64,000 nucleotides of DNA, from positions 558,001-622,000 of the forward strand of contig NZ_JASHKN010000002.1 of assembly GCF_030056735.1 (NCBI RefSeq). The letters are read 5' to 3'. This DNA is from Rhodococcus sp. IEGM 1409 (lineage in GTDB: Bacteria > Actinomycetota > Actinomycetes > Mycobacteriales > Mycobacteriaceae). Each line of letters begins with the position of its first letter. Positions within the stretch are counted from its first letter, which is position 1. The translations under genes were made by a program, and so were the position numbers. Below, in pieces: positions 11,547 to 20,933 of the stretch. The notes beneath the pieces were generated by a model. It ran no database searches. It saw only the letters and a program-made list of their open reading frames with translations, and was not told where the DNA came from.

Positions 11547-13744
11547 GAAGACTCGGTGTGCACGTCGTTGATCCGGTCCTTGCGCCGTGTGCGCAGATAC
11601 ATCCACTCGAGCACACCGAGTCCGAGGATTCCGGCGACCATCGAGGCGCCGCCGACCTTCCATCCCGGGGGACGCCAGGTCAGGACAAGTTCCGCGTCTG
11701 TCGTTCCGGCGGGAACGTCCACGGTAACAAAGGACTTCGCGACGACGTCGATCGGCACGGGCTGACCGCCTAGGCTAGCCCGATATCCGGGCCAGCCGAG
11801 TCGCGCGAACACGACCTTTCCGCCGTTCTCCGAACTGACTCTCAGGGTGCTGGACATGTTCGATTCCGCGATCGACGTAGCCTCGACGCCTTGGGCGTCG
11901 GCGATGCGGCCGTTGCGTGTCGAGACGGGGCCGTCGACGCGTTCGAGTACCGAGATGTAGTTCTCGTGGCCGGGGTAGTCGACCCATGTCCATCCGTCGG
12001 GAGCGGGGTTCTTGCGTGCATCGGGGTAGAGGGCGTTCTGCAGGACCACGCGGTCGACGTTCATGAGATCGACCAGGGTGCGGCCGGTTTCCGGTTCGAC
12101 GGAGAAGGCCCGCGCGAACGCGTCGGGGCACACGCTCATGTCCCAGCGCATGCACAGGAGATTGCCGAAGTAGTAGTGCCCGTTGGGGGTGTAACCGCTG
12201 GTGTAGGTCAGTTCGAGGTCTTTGGGGTAGTTGCCGAAGGCCAGGGAGCCGTACGCTTCGTCGAGTGTTCGGTCGCCGGGGGCAATGAGCGCGCGGTCGC
12301 CTAGTTGTAGTGTCGTGCCTTCGAAGTCGGGGAAGGCTTCTTTCATCTCCGAGCGGGATTCGGGCAGGTTCCAGCTCATCGGGGTTGGTTGTGCGGCTCG
12401 AACCTGGACGTAAGCGATGGGGGAGACCGCGACGATCGCTACGAGGCATGCGAACGCGGTGCCCTTGGTACGGCCGAGCCACACCATCGCGGCGCCGAGG
12501 GCAACGACGGCGACGGCTGAGATCACGTGCCATTTCGCGAGCCCTGGGGCTGCCGAGGCGGACCGAATCAGAAGCAGGCCCACGAGGATTCCCGCGGCAA
12601 CGCAGCGCCCGCGCAACTTGTCGGTCGTGGCGTACCGCCCGAGCAGGATGCACACCAGAAGCAGAAGGCCGAGGGCCACCATCGGAAGCACGCGTGCGGG
12701 CCAGCGCAGTGGGCCGATCGTGCTCGGCCCGGCGGTCCACATGAGGACGGCGACCGTGAAGATCCCGACGGCCGTCAATTCGCGTGCCGCGGCGCGTGCC
12801 TTACCCCAGTCGATGAATGCCAGGGCAGGTATGAGGAACCATGCGACGTAGACCATGGGCATGGTCTGGATGTATCCCCACCACGAGGTGAACGCAGGCA
12901 TGGTGCTCGGCAGGCTCGCGTTCAGCGATTCCGACCACGGAACGGCGAGGAATGCGTCGTTCTTGACTTCGGATGCACCGCGCCAGGTGACGTCGGCGGT
13001 GAGCAGGCTCGGCAGATACGTCGCGAGACCGGCCAGAGCGGCACATGCGGACACCGCCAGAAGCCGCAGCGACGGCAGCCAACGCCGCTGATAGACAACT
13101 TCGCCGATTGCGACCGCGCCGATCATCAGGCCGGATTCGACTGCGGGGAAAACATATTGGACCGACATCGCGAGATACAAGAACACGAAGGTCGGGATCG
13201 GACCGCTTTTACCTCGGGTGTAGCGGATTGCCGACGCCCACGCCTGAACCATCCATGCAGTGCCGGTGAAGGCAGTCATCCAACTGGCCGAGTCGAAGAA
13301 CAGCAGGAAACCGGTGAACGGAATCGAGACGCCGGCGACCGCAGCCCAAGTGGGCTTCGAGCCGTACTCGAGGCAGATCCGATAGACGCCGAGCGCAAGG
13401 ATGATCGCGAAGATCAACTTCACGATTGTCGCGTACAAGGCCAAGTTGTCGAAGGACGGTGCGATCAGGTCGATCAGGAGCTGTGGTGGATTGAGAAGGC
13501 CTGCTTCCTCGATCGCGTAGTTGCCCGCCATCCAGTTCTCGGGGACGAGCACGGGGAGGTGTCCTTCTCGCAGACTGCGGCCGAGCATGACCCACAGCGG
13601 CGCGTACTGGGACTCGGTGTCGTCGGTGTAGAAGTGACGAGCGTTCGCGAGCACCACGGCCAGGTAGCCGGCGATGACACCGATCGCCGTGACGGCGCCC
13701 CACTTGTACACGTCTGCCCGGGCAAGAGTGCGAGTTTCCACCAC
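11543..13744 (-). CDS. Large polytopic membrane protein (YfhO-like), possible glycosyltransferase
   Basis: A 733-residue membrane protein with many hydrophobic helices in residues 15-450 and a C-terminal extracytoplasmic region (about 470-700) before a last helix and basic tail. The N-terminal loop after helix 1 has an acidic pair (HFYTDDTESQYAPLW) of the kind found in GT-C sugar transferases, and the overall build (long soluble C-terminal part with a final TM) resembles YfhO-type proteins. It is coupled to the GtrA-like gene and divergent from a GT2 gene. I infer transfer of a polyprenyl-linked sugar to a cell-envelope acceptor; no catalytic residue can be proven by eye. Confidence 0.7.
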   Translation of the reverse strand: MVETRTLARADVYKWGAVTAIGVIAGYLAVVLANARHFYTDDTESQYAPLWVMLGRSLREGHLPVLVPENWMAGNYAIEEAGLLNPPQLLIDLIAPSFDNLALYATIVKLIFAIILALGVYRICLEYGSKPTWAAVAGVSIPFTGFLLFFDSASWMTAFTGTAWMVQAWASAIRYTRGKSGPIPTFVFLYLAMSVQYVFPAVESGLMIGAVAIGEVVYQRRWLPSLRLLAVSACAALAGLATYLPSLLTADVTWRGASEVKNDAFLAVPWSESLNASLPSTMPAFTSWWGYIQTMPMVYVAWFLIPALAFIDWGKARAAARELTAVGIFTVAVLMWTAGPSTIGPLRWPARVLPMVALGLLLLVCILLGRYATTDKLRGRCVAAGILVGLLLIRSASAAPGLAKWHVISAVAVVALGAAMVWLGRTKGTAFACLVAIVAVSPIAYVQVRAAQPTPMSWNLPESRSEMKEAFPDFEGTTLQLGDRALIAPGDRTLDEAYGSLAFGNYPKDLELTYTSGYTPNGHYYFGNLLCMRWDMSVCPDAFARAFSVEPETGRTLVDLMNVDRVVLQNALYPDARKNPAPDGWTWVDYPGHENYISVLERVDGPVSTRNGRIADAQGVEATSIAESNMSSTLRVSSENGGKVVFARLGWPGYRASLGGQPVPIDVVAKSFVTVDVPAGTTDAELVLTWRPPGWKVGGASMVAGILGLGVLEWMYLRTRRKDRINDVHTESS

Positions 13745-13913
13745 GAGTTCCAGACCTTAACAGGGCAGGTGGAGCGCACGGAGACGCGAGCGCGTCACGC
13801 GCCGCCGGCATCCGAAGTCAAGACATCTCTGCGTGTTAAAGTTCGCGACGGTGTGGGCCCGATCGTGCCTGTGTCTCGGCGCCAGTCGAGCCCCCTGAAG
13901 GGAGTGGAAGCGA
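13745..13913. promoter_or_regulatory. Divergent promoter region of the glycan module
   Basis: These 169 bases separate the start of the large membrane protein (minus) from that of the GT2 (plus) and must hold promoters for both arms. A TGTTAAAGT segment near 13833-13841 is a possible -10 region for the plus arm, and GGGAGTGGAAG precedes the GT2 GTG. No convincing operator was found. Confidence 0.4.
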
Positions 13914-14900
13914 GTGCACTCGATTTCCGTCGTAGTGCCCGTTTATCAGGGCGAAAAGACGATCACGGCGCTCGTCGAGGAGTTGGACGCCCTGGGCGCA
14001 CCGAGTACGACGCCCGGTGGTGCGCAGTTCTCCGTCGACGAGATCGTGCTGGTCCACGACAACGGCCCGGACCGCTCCGACGTCGTGTTACTCGAATTGG
14101 AGCGCCGTTTCGAGCAGGTGCGTCTCGTGTGGCTCAGCCGCAACTACGGCCAGGACGCGGCCACTATCGCCGGCATGGCCGCTGCAACTGGCCAGTGGAT
14201 CGTGACGATGGACGAGGACGGCCAGCACGACCCGGTGCACATCGGAGCTTTCCTCGACACCGCGCTGACGGAGCGATCCGACCTCGTGTATTCCAAACCC
14301 ACGAACACCCGCCCACACGGATTTTTGCGGAACCTGACCTCGCGCGGCGCAAAGATCGTCTTGGCGACGGTATTCGCGTTCCCTGATTCGACGAGATTCG
14401 AAAGTTACCGCTTGATCCGCGGTGACATCGGTCGACAGTTGGCCGGCGTCGCCGCCAACGGCGTGTATCTGGACGTCGCGCTGACGTGGGTTGTCGGTAA
14501 CACGGCCTCGGCGCCGGTGACACTTCGGGCCGAAGGCCGCGAGGAATCCGGATACAACTATCGCCGTTTGTTCTCGTTGTTCTGGAAGATGGTGTTGTGT
14601 AGCGGAACCCGCGGTTTGCGGCTGGTCAGTCTGCTCGGAGTCACCCTGGCGTCGGCCGGTGTGATCATGGCCGCGGTGATCTTCATCGGCGCCATGACCG
14701 GCGACAACAGCGACCCCGAAGGATGGGCGTCGATCATCATGGCGCTGTTGGTCTGTTCAGGTGCGATCCTGTTCTCGCTCGGGCTCATTGCCGAATACCT
14801 CGGTGTGGCACTGCACGTCCTTGTCGGAAAGCCGCTGTATCTGACTGTCGATTCACCGCGGCCCGGAACCTCGATCGATCGGCGTACTCGTGAGCACTGA
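13914..14900 (+). CDS. GT2 glycosyltransferase, polyprenyl-phosphate type
   Basis: A 328-residue enzyme with an N-terminal GT-A domain (ISVVVPVYQGEKTITALVEEL; nucleotide-sugar/metal motif DEDGQHDP near residue 102) and two C-terminal transmembrane helices (about 245-267 and 279-300). This is the architecture of dolichyl/undecaprenyl-phosphate sugar transferases such as ArnC and GtrB, which load a sugar onto a lipid carrier. The start is GTG at 13914. Its end overlaps wecE by 11 bases, so the sugar is plausibly the amino sugar made by that enzyme. The divergent GtrA-like protein is the usual partner for flipping the product. Confidence 0.88.
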   Translation: MHSISVVVPVYQGEKTITALVEELDALGAPSTTPGGAQFSVDEIVLVHDNGPDRSDVVLLELERRFEQVRLVWLSRNYGQDAATIAGMAAATGQWIVTMDEDGQHDPVHIGAFLDTALTERSDLVYSKPTNTRPHGFLRNLTSRGAKIVLATVFAFPDSTRFESYRLIRGDIGRQLAGVAANGVYLDVALTWVVGNTASAPVTLRAEGREESGYNYRRLFSLFWKMVLCSGTRGLRLVSLLGVTLASAGVIMAAVIFIGAMTGDNSDPEGWASIIMALLVCSGAILFSLGLIAEYLGVALHVLVGKPLYLTVDSPRPGTSIDRRTREH

Positions 14901-16032
14901 TCGAATCATCTTCTCTCGCCCCTATCGGGCATCGAACGAATTGTCGAATCTGGCAACGGTTCTGGAGTCCGATCACATTCACGGTGACGGACGTTTCACC
15001 AAGTCTGCGACTGCAGCGATCAAAACGATCACCGGATCCAGGCACGCTCTGCTGACTACCTCGTGCACGCACGCACTCGAATTGGGTGCGCTGCTGCTCG
15101 AATTGGGCCCGGGCGACGAGGTGATCGTTCCGAGCTTCGCGTTCAGTTCGGCGGCGACCGCCGTCGCGTTGCGCGGTGCCACTGTTGTTTTCGTCGACAT
15201 CGATCCGAGCACCGGCAACATCGACCCGGCGTGCGTCGCGGCGGCGATCACGGAACACACAAAAGCAGTACTTGTCATGCATTACGGCGGAGTCGCCGCC
15301 GACATGGAACCGCTGCTCGACCTCGCGGAACTCCACGGCGTCGCGTTGATCGAAGACAACGCTCACGGGCTCGGCGGAAAGTGGCGCGGGCGCGCGCTCG
15401 GCACCATCGGAACAATCGGAACGCAGAGTTTTCACGACACCAAGAACGTTCATTGCGGCGAGGGCGGCGCGCTGCTGCTCTCCGACGATCAGCTGATGAC
15501 CCGCGCCGAAATCATCCGTGAGAAGGGGACCGACCGTGCGCGCTTCCTACGCGGCCAGGTCGACAAATATTCGTGGCAGGACATCGGGTCGAGTTATCTG
15601 CCCAGTGAACTCAATGCCGCTGTCCTCGACGCACAACTTTCCGAGTTCGACGCGATTCAGGCGGCCAGGCATCGCGTCTGGGATGCCTACAGCGTGAGTC
15701 TGGGCGTGTGGGCGTCCGCGAACGGTGTCGTGCCCATGGCGGCGCCCGATGATCGCGAGCACACCGCGCACTTGTTCTATCTCAAGATGCCGACCGAAGA
15801 GAGCCGCGACGGCTTGATTCGGCATCTTGCCGGTGACGGAATCGTGGCGCCGTTCCACTACATTCCGCTCGATACGAGTGCGGCTGGTGTGCGCTACGGA
15901 CGAACACCGGAGCCGTGCGTGCGTAGTGCCGAGTTTTCGGCGTCGATTCTCCGACTGCCGCTGTGGCCCATGCTCACGTCCGAACAGCAGGAACGAGTCA
16001 TCAGTTCGGTGCTCGAGTACAAGCAAGACTGA
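14890..16032 (+). CDS. wecE: WecE-type dTDP-4-keto-6-deoxyhexose aminotransferase
   Basis: A 380-residue PLP enzyme of the DegT/DnrJ/EryC1/StrS family. It follows the E. coli WecE (RffA) sequence closely by memory: HGDGRFTK near 31, LLTTSCTHALE near 55, FVDIDPSTGNID, RALGTIG, FH-TKN with the PLP lysine Lys185, EIIREKGT, GQVDKYSWQDIGSSY and VAPFHYIPL. WecE makes dTDP-4-amino-4,6-dideoxygalactose (Fuc4N) from the 4-keto sugar. It overlaps the GT2 gene by 11 bases. No dTDP-sugar synthesis genes (rmlA/rmlB) are in the window, so the substrate must come from elsewhere. The aminotransferase assignment is secure; Fuc4N as product is an inference. Confidence 0.87.
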   Translation: MSTDRIIFSRPYRASNELSNLATVLESDHIHGDGRFTKSATAAIKTITGSRHALLTTSCTHALELGALLLELGPGDEVIVPSFAFSSAATAVALRGATVVFVDIDPSTGNIDPACVAAAITEHTKAVLVMHYGGVAADMEPLLDLAELHGVALIEDNAHGLGGKWRGRALGTIGTIGTQSFHDTKNVHCGEGGALLLSDDQLMTRAEIIREKGTDRARFLRGQVDKYSWQDIGSSYLPSELNAAVLDAQLSEFDAIQAARHRVWDAYSVSLGVWASANGVVPMAAPDDREHTAHLFYLKMPTEESRDGLIRHLAGDGIVAPFHYIPLDTSAAGVRYGRTPEPCVRSAEFSASILRLPLWPMLTSEQQERVISSVLEYKQD

Positions 16033-16058
16033 GTACGAATAGGACCGCGTGGATCGAA

Positions 16059-17045
16059 TCAGGGTCCGGAGGCTTCGGGCATCACCGAAACCGTGGTCGT
16101 GGATGCTGCAGCCCAGTCGTCGATGCTTCCGCTCGGGAAGAGGATTTGTGTGACACCGGTGACCGTGTCGCGTGCGTGCAGTGCACTTTCGTCGTCGACT
16201 GCGTCAGTGAACGAAGTGTCGGGATAGAAGCTGTCCTCGTCCGTGTACTGGACGTCTTCTCGTGAACCGATCGCGATGATGTATCGGTTGTCGTCACCGA
16301 CGATGCCGGTGGACAGGTGTATCCACTTGTCCTCGACACAGCACATCCAGCCTTGTTTGACTCCGATGACCGGCTCGCCGAACAGGGCCTCGGGCAGGCC
16401 GAACCTCTGGTCGTAGCCGTCAGTTCCTTCGGGAGTGGATTGCCGCAGGTACTCGACGAACTGGTCGACTCGTTCAGGTCCGAGTTGGTCGGAGTCGTCG
16501 AGGACGCCGTTGTAGAAGGTGACCAGGTCACGGGTCGTGGTTTCGGTGTTCCACCACATTCCGTCCCACGGCGGCGTCGTCGCGGTCAGTGCGTAACGCT
16601 CGGCGACGCGGGTGATCACCTCTTGACCGCCGACCTCGTCCCACAGGAGATTGGCTGCCGTGTCGTCGGAGGACTCGAGCATCGCAGCCATGAGGGTGCG
16701 ATCGTCGTCCGTGATCGGCCGCTCGCCTCGCGCGTCCTGGTGAAGTAGATCCTCCGCGATGAATAGCTTTGCCACCGAGGCGGTTTCGATCTGCTGGTCG
16801 CCTGAGACATCGAGGTACTTGTCCGAGGAGCGATCGAGGATGGCGATGGAGACGTCCGCACCGCGCCCGACCGCCGCCACCTGAGCTTGCGCCAGTCGAC
16901 CGTCGAGAGTCTCCGCGACCGGGACATTGGTGTCGGGGAAGGCGGGGGTCTGCATCGAATCATCCGGGTTCTGTCCGCCGCTGCACGACGCCGCAAAAGT
17001 AACTGCGGCCGCCATTGCGGCAATCCGGACGTACCGCGTACTCAT
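16059..17045 (-). CDS. Beta-lactamase-like lipoprotein, LppW-like
   Basis: A 328-residue exported lipoprotein. The N-terminus has a short basic start, a hydrophobic stretch and a lipobox FAASC (Cys21). The rest has the class A beta-lactamase/serine hydrolase fold: SVAK (Ser90, Lys93), an SDD triad equivalent (126-128) replacing the usual SDN, and a GVKQG segment in place of KTG, so true beta-lactamase activity is doubtful. The position matches lppW, which follows trmD in Mycobacterium; here an insertion separates the two. ATG at 17045 is chosen because it begins the signal peptide; upstream in-frame sequence overlaps tex. Confidence 0.82.
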   Translation of the reverse strand: MSTRYVRIAAMAAAVTFAASCSGGQNPDDSMQTPAFPDTNVPVAETLDGRLAQAQVAAVGRGADVSIAILDRSSDKYLDVSGDQQIETASVAKLFIAEDLLHQDARGERPITDDDRTLMAAMLESSDDTAANLLWDEVGGQEVITRVAERYALTATTPPWDGMWWNTETTTRDLVTFYNGVLDDSDQLGPERVDQFVEYLRQSTPEGTDGYDQRFGLPEALFGEPVIGVKQGWMCCVEDKWIHLSTGIVGDDNRYIIAIGSREDVQYTDEDSFYPDTSFTDAVDDESALHARDTVTGVTQILFPSGSIDDWAAASTTTVSVMPEASGP

Positions 17046-17120
17046 CTGTTTCCCCCGGTGGCCCTGACACGGCACTGTTGCCGATCTTCTTGTCTCAGGA
17101 TAGCGGTAGGGTCGGATCTC

Positions 17121-19466
17121 GTGATTCTCAAGACCGTGAACCAGCGCATTGCCGAGGAACTCGACGTCCGCGAAGGCCAGGTTGCAGCAGCAGTCGACCT
17201 TCTCGACGGCGGGGCCACGGTGCCCTTCATCGCCCGGTACCGCAAGGAAGTCACCGGCACGCTCGACGACGCTCAGTTGCGACTCCTGGACGAGCGGCTG
17301 CGGTATCTCCGTGAGCTCGACGACCGTCGTGACGCCGTGCTCACGGAGATCGACTCTCAGGGCAAATTGGACGATCAATTGCGCGGTCAGATCATGCTCG
17401 CCGAGACAAAAGCGCGGCTGGAGGACATTTACCTTCCCTTCAAGCCGAAGCGTCGTACCAAGGCGCAGATCGCCCGTGAGGCCGGCCACGAGCCCGTCGC
17501 GGATGCCCTCATCGGCGACCCCACCACCGATCCCGCGCAGTATTCGGACGAGCAACTCGACGGAGCCCGGTCGATCCTCGTGGAGCGCTTCGCCGAGGAC
17601 GCCGATCTCGTCGGTGAATTGCGCGAGCTGATGTGGAATCGCGGCCAGGTGGTCTCGACGGTCCGCAAGGGCAAGGAAGCAGATGGCTCGAAGTTTGCTG
17701 ACTACTTCGAGTTCTCGGAACCGTTCTCGAAACTGCCCTCACACCGCATCCTCGCCGTCCTGCGCGGAGAGAAGGAAGAAGTGCTGTCGGTGAACATGGC
17801 CGCCGACACCGAAGAACTCGCGCCGGGGGAGCGCACGGTCTACGAAGGCCGCATCGCGTCGCGGTTCGAGATCGCCGACCGTGGCCGTGCCGCGGACGGG
17901 TGGCTCCTCGACACCGTGAGGTGGGCGTGGAAGACGAAGTTCGCGGTCACGCTCGGTATCGACACTCGGATGCGTCTGCGACAGTCGGCCGAAAAGGATG
18001 CCGTCGACGTCTTCGCCACCAACCTCAAGGATCTACTCCTCGCGGCTCCCGCCGGCGCCCGACCCACCATGGGACTCGACCCCGGATTCCGCACCGGAAC
18101 CAAAGTTGCCGTCGTCGACGGAACCGGCAAAGTTGTTGCCTACGAGACGATTTACCCGCACCAGCCGCAGAACAAGTGGGATGCCGCTCTGGCGACGCTT
18201 GCCGGGTTGGTCGCCAAGCACGGCGTCGAACTGATCGCCATCGGCAACGGCACGGCCTCACGCGAGACCGACACGCTCGCTACCGAACTGATCAAGAAGA
18301 CCGGCGCGCCCAACCTGACCAAGATCGTCGTGTCCGAGGCAGGCGCATCGGTGTACTCGGCTTCGGCATACGCGTCGCAGGAACTTCCCGACCTCGACGT
18401 CTCGATTCGCGGTGCGGTGTCCATCGCGCGTCGCCTGCAGGATCCGTTGGCGGAGTTGGTGAAGATCGATCCCAAGTCCATCGGCGTCGGTCAGTATCAG
18501 CACGACATCACCGAATCGCTGCTCTCACGTTCCCTCGACGCCGTGGTCGAGGATGCCGTCAACTCGGTCGGCGTCGACGTCAACACTGCGTCCGTGCCGC
18601 TGCTCGCTCGGGTGTCCGGAATTGCAGGCTCCCTCGCAGAGAGCATCGTCGCGCATCGGGACCAGAACGGTCCGTTCAAATCCCGTAAGGGCCTCAAGGA
18701 CGTCTCACGACTGGGACCCAAGGCATTCGAGCAGTGTGCCGGCTTCCTTCGGATCGCCGACGGTGACGACCCCCTCGACGCATCGAGCGTCCACCCGGAG
18801 GCGTATCCGGTGGTTCGCAAGATCGTCGCGAGTGCCGGCGGGGACGTGCGCACCGTGATCGGAAACTCGCAGGCACTTCGATCGGTCACGGCGTCCGACT
18901 ACGTCGACGAGCGATTCGGCCTGCCGACCGTCACCGACATCATCTCCGAGTTGGAGAAGCCGGGACGAGATCCGCGACCCGAGTTCAAGACCGCGACTTT
19001 TGCCGCAGGCATCGAGAAGGTCGCGCACCTCAAGCCCGGTATGACGCTCGAAGGTGTGGTCACCAACGTCGCGGCCTTCGGCGCCTTCGTCGACATCGGA
19101 GTTCATCAGGACGGTCTGGTTCACGTCTCGGCGATGTCGCACAACTTCGTCAAGGACCCGCGCGAGGTCGTCAAGTCGGGTGACGTCGTCAAGGTGAAGG
19201 TTCTCGAAGTGGACGAGGCGCGCCAACGCATCGGGCTGACGCTCCGTCTCGACGACGAGGTGGGCGCTCCCCGCAAGTCCGAAGGCCCGCGAGGTGGGCA
19301 ACCTCAACGTCAGGGTCAGCCTCAGCGACAGAGCCAGGGGCAGGGCCAAGGGCAGCAACGAGGTGGCGGAGGGCGACAGAGTGGACGCGAGTCTCGTCCG
19401 GAGAACCGTGCACCCGTCGCAGGATCGATGGCGGACGCGCTGCGCAAGGCCGGGTTCGGCAAGTAA
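17121..19466 (+). CDS. tex: Tex-family S1 RNA-binding protein
   Basis: A 781-residue Tex protein: N-terminal helical region with VPFIARYRKEVTG, a YqgF/RuvC-like domain (GLDPGFRTGTKVAVVDGTGKV, about 315-420), helix-hairpin-helix segments around VGVDVNTASVPLLARVSGI, and a C-terminal S1 domain (GMTLEGVVTNVAAFGAFVDIG, about 640-710). The final 70 residues are a Gln/Gly/Arg-rich tail with repeated QGQPQRQ-type units. Tex is an RNA-binding protein tied to transcription and RNA turnover. The GTG at 17121 (VILKTVNQ) is chosen because it begins the conserved sequence; the lipoprotein gene diverges upstream. Confidence 0.94.
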   Translation: MILKTVNQRIAEELDVREGQVAAAVDLLDGGATVPFIARYRKEVTGTLDDAQLRLLDERLRYLRELDDRRDAVLTEIDSQGKLDDQLRGQIMLAETKARLEDIYLPFKPKRRTKAQIAREAGHEPVADALIGDPTTDPAQYSDEQLDGARSILVERFAEDADLVGELRELMWNRGQVVSTVRKGKEADGSKFADYFEFSEPFSKLPSHRILAVLRGEKEEVLSVNMAADTEELAPGERTVYEGRIASRFEIADRGRAADGWLLDTVRWAWKTKFAVTLGIDTRMRLRQSAEKDAVDVFATNLKDLLLAAPAGARPTMGLDPGFRTGTKVAVVDGTGKVVAYETIYPHQPQNKWDAALATLAGLVAKHGVELIAIGNGTASRETDTLATELIKKTGAPNLTKIVVSEAGASVYSASAYASQELPDLDVSIRGAVSIARRLQDPLAELVKIDPKSIGVGQYQHDITESLLSRSLDAVVEDAVNSVGVDVNTASVPLLARVSGIAGSLAESIVAHRDQNGPFKSRKGLKDVSRLGPKAFEQCAGFLRIADGDDPLDASSVHPEAYPVVRKIVASAGGDVRTVIGNSQALRSVTASDYVDERFGLPTVTDIISELEKPGRDPRPEFKTATFAAGIEKVAHLKPGMTLEGVVTNVAAFGAFVDIGVHQDGLVHVSAMSHNFVKDPREVVKSGDVVKVKVLEVDEARQRIGLTLRLDDEVGAPRKSEGPRGGQPQRQGQPQRQSQGQGQGQQRGGGGRQSGRESRPENRAPVAGSMADALRKAGFGK

Positions 19467-19559
19467 AGCGGTACGCCGGGTTTTCGAAGTCCGTATCGTC
19501 ACAATCGAGTCGGTTGGCAGTATGAATCGGATCATCAATTCGGTGAAAGGAGGACAGTG

Positions 19560-20447
19560 ATGCGGGAGTGGCTCGAGCGAGAGATCATCGCCCACGGCCG
19601 ATTGCCGCTGCTGTTCTTCCTTCTCGGGTTCCTGTCCGCGTTCCTTTTCATCCGCCTGAGCGTCCGGATGATCCGCGCGCAGGTGAAATGGTGGCCGGGA
19701 AACATCGCGCCAGGCGGTCAGCACGTGCATCACGTCGTGTTCGGTGTGATCGCCATGATGATCTCCGGAGGTGCTCTGATCGCGGTCTACGTCGACGGTT
19801 CGCAGACCACCGGTGCCGTACTGGCGGCGATCTTCGGTATGGGTGCTGCGTTGGTGCTCGACGAGTTCGCACTGATCTTCTATCTGAAGGATGTGTACTG
19901 GTCCGAGCAAGGTCGGACCTCGGTGGATGCGGTCTTCGTCGCGGTCGCCGTGACCGGTCTGGTGCTGTTGGGGTTCCGCCCGCTAGAACTGCTCGACGTC
20001 GCCGGATTCCGTGAAGAACGAGATCCGTGGATCAAGTTGGTCTTCGTTTTTGTCGCGTTGATCAACTTCGCCTTGGCCGCCATCGTGATTCTCAAGGGGA
20101 AGATCTGGACGGGGCTCGTTGGCCTGTTCGTCTTTCCGTTGCTGGTAATCGGAGCGATTCGCCTGAGTCGGCCGGGTGCGCCGTGGGCACGTTGGCGATA
20201 CACGCGCAAGCCGAAACGGATGAACCGCGCGCTCGAGCGTGAACGGAAATGGCGTCGGCCAGTCATCCGGGCCAAGATCTACGTCCAGGATCTCATTGCC
20301 GGATCGCCGAGCGTCGAACACGCTATGACGGCGGCCGAGCAGGAATTGGACCACACCATCCACGCGGCTCCGCCACCACCGATTTCCCCGCTGGTGTCCG
20401 CGTCTGGCACAATGGACGGGTTGCCTGGACCAGGCAGCAGCACTTGA
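19560..20447 (+). CDS. Conserved integral membrane protein
   Basis: A 295-residue membrane protein with about six or seven hydrophobic segments between residues 13 and 205, a histidine-containing GGQHVHHVVFGV motif in the second loop, and a basic cytoplasmic C-terminal part (RRPVIRAKIYVQDL). I do not recognise a functional family. ATG at 19560 is preferred over the adjacent GTG at 19557 because GGAGG at 19549-19553 gives a six-base spacing. It precedes rplS, whose likely promoter lies inside its last codons, so the two are probably separate units. Confidence 0.75.
   Translation: MREWLEREIIAHGRLPLLFFLLGFLSAFLFIRLSVRMIRAQVKWWPGNIAPGGQHVHHVVFGVIAMMISGGALIAVYVDGSQTTGAVLAAIFGMGAALVLDEFALIFYLKDVYWSEQGRTSVDAVFVAVAVTGLVLLGFRPLELLDVAGFREERDPWIKLVFVFVALINFALAAIVILKGKIWTGLVGLFVFPLLVIGAIRLSRPGAPWARWRYTRKPKRMNRALERERKWRRPVIRAKIYVQDLIAGSPSVEHAMTAAEQELDHTIHAAPPPPISPLVSASGTMDGLPGPGSST
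20403..20417 (+). promoter_or_regulatory. rplS promoter core, identical to that of rpsP
   Basis: TCTGGCACAATGGAC here matches the element at 7712-7726 base for base and lies inside the last codons of the membrane protein gene, about 120 bases before rplS. The downstream leader contains two hairpins. Use as a ribosomal-protein promoter is inferred. Confidence 0.5.
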
Positions 20448-20491
20448 TCTGGGCACGAACCAGACGAGCGCCGTTTCGGGTGACCGAAACG
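20420..20491 (+). promoter_or_regulatory. Structured leader of rplS
   Basis: The untranslated leader contains GCCTGG-A-CCAGGC near 20422-20434 and a second stem CGTTTCGG (20472-20479) with CCGAAACG (20484-20491) closing a GTGA tetraloop. GNRA-like loops on short stems are common in ribosomal-protein leaders; autoregulation by L19 is possible but unproven. Confidence 0.4.
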
Positions 20492-20536
20492 CGTGCCGCT
20501 CGGTTCCTCTGCTCCTGCGAAATACAAGGATGACAT

Positions 20537-20878
20537 ATGAACACCCTGGACTTCCTGGACAAAAAGTCGCTCCGCGACGACATCCCCGAGTTCCGTCCCG
20601 GCGACACACTCAACGTGAACGTCAAGGTTATCGAAGGCTCCAAGGAGCGCGTGCAGGTCTTCAAGGGCGTCGTTATTCGTCGCCAGGGCGGCGGCGTTCG
20701 CGAGACCTTCACCGTCCGTAAGGTCTCCTTCGGTGTAGGCGTCGAGCGCACCTTCCCGGTTCACAGCCCCACGCTGGCCTCCATCGAGGTTCTGACCCGC
20801 GGTGACGTCCGCCGCGCCAAGCTGTACTACCTCCGTGAGCTTCGTGGCAAGAAGGCGAAGATCAAGGAAAAGCGCTGA
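20537..20878 (+). CDS. rplS: 50S ribosomal protein L19
   Basis: A 113-residue L19: [19 protein letters not shown], then [29 protein letters not shown] and the signature [21 protein letters not shown]19 lies at the 30S-50S interface. The ATG at 20537 follows AAGGATGACAT. Next comes lepB in the same direction, but a good -10 sequence between them suggests lepB has its own promoter as well. Confidence 0.97.
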   Translation: MNTLDFLDKKSLRDDIPEFRPGDTLNVNVKVIEGSKERVQVFKGVVIRRQGGGVRETFTVRKVSFGVGVERTFPVHSPTLASIEVLTRGDVRRAKLYYLRELRGKKAKIKEKR

Positions 20879-20933
20879 TCTTTCCGATGAGCCCGGCACC
20901 GCGTACGCGCGGTGTCGGGCTAATCTGGTCTCT

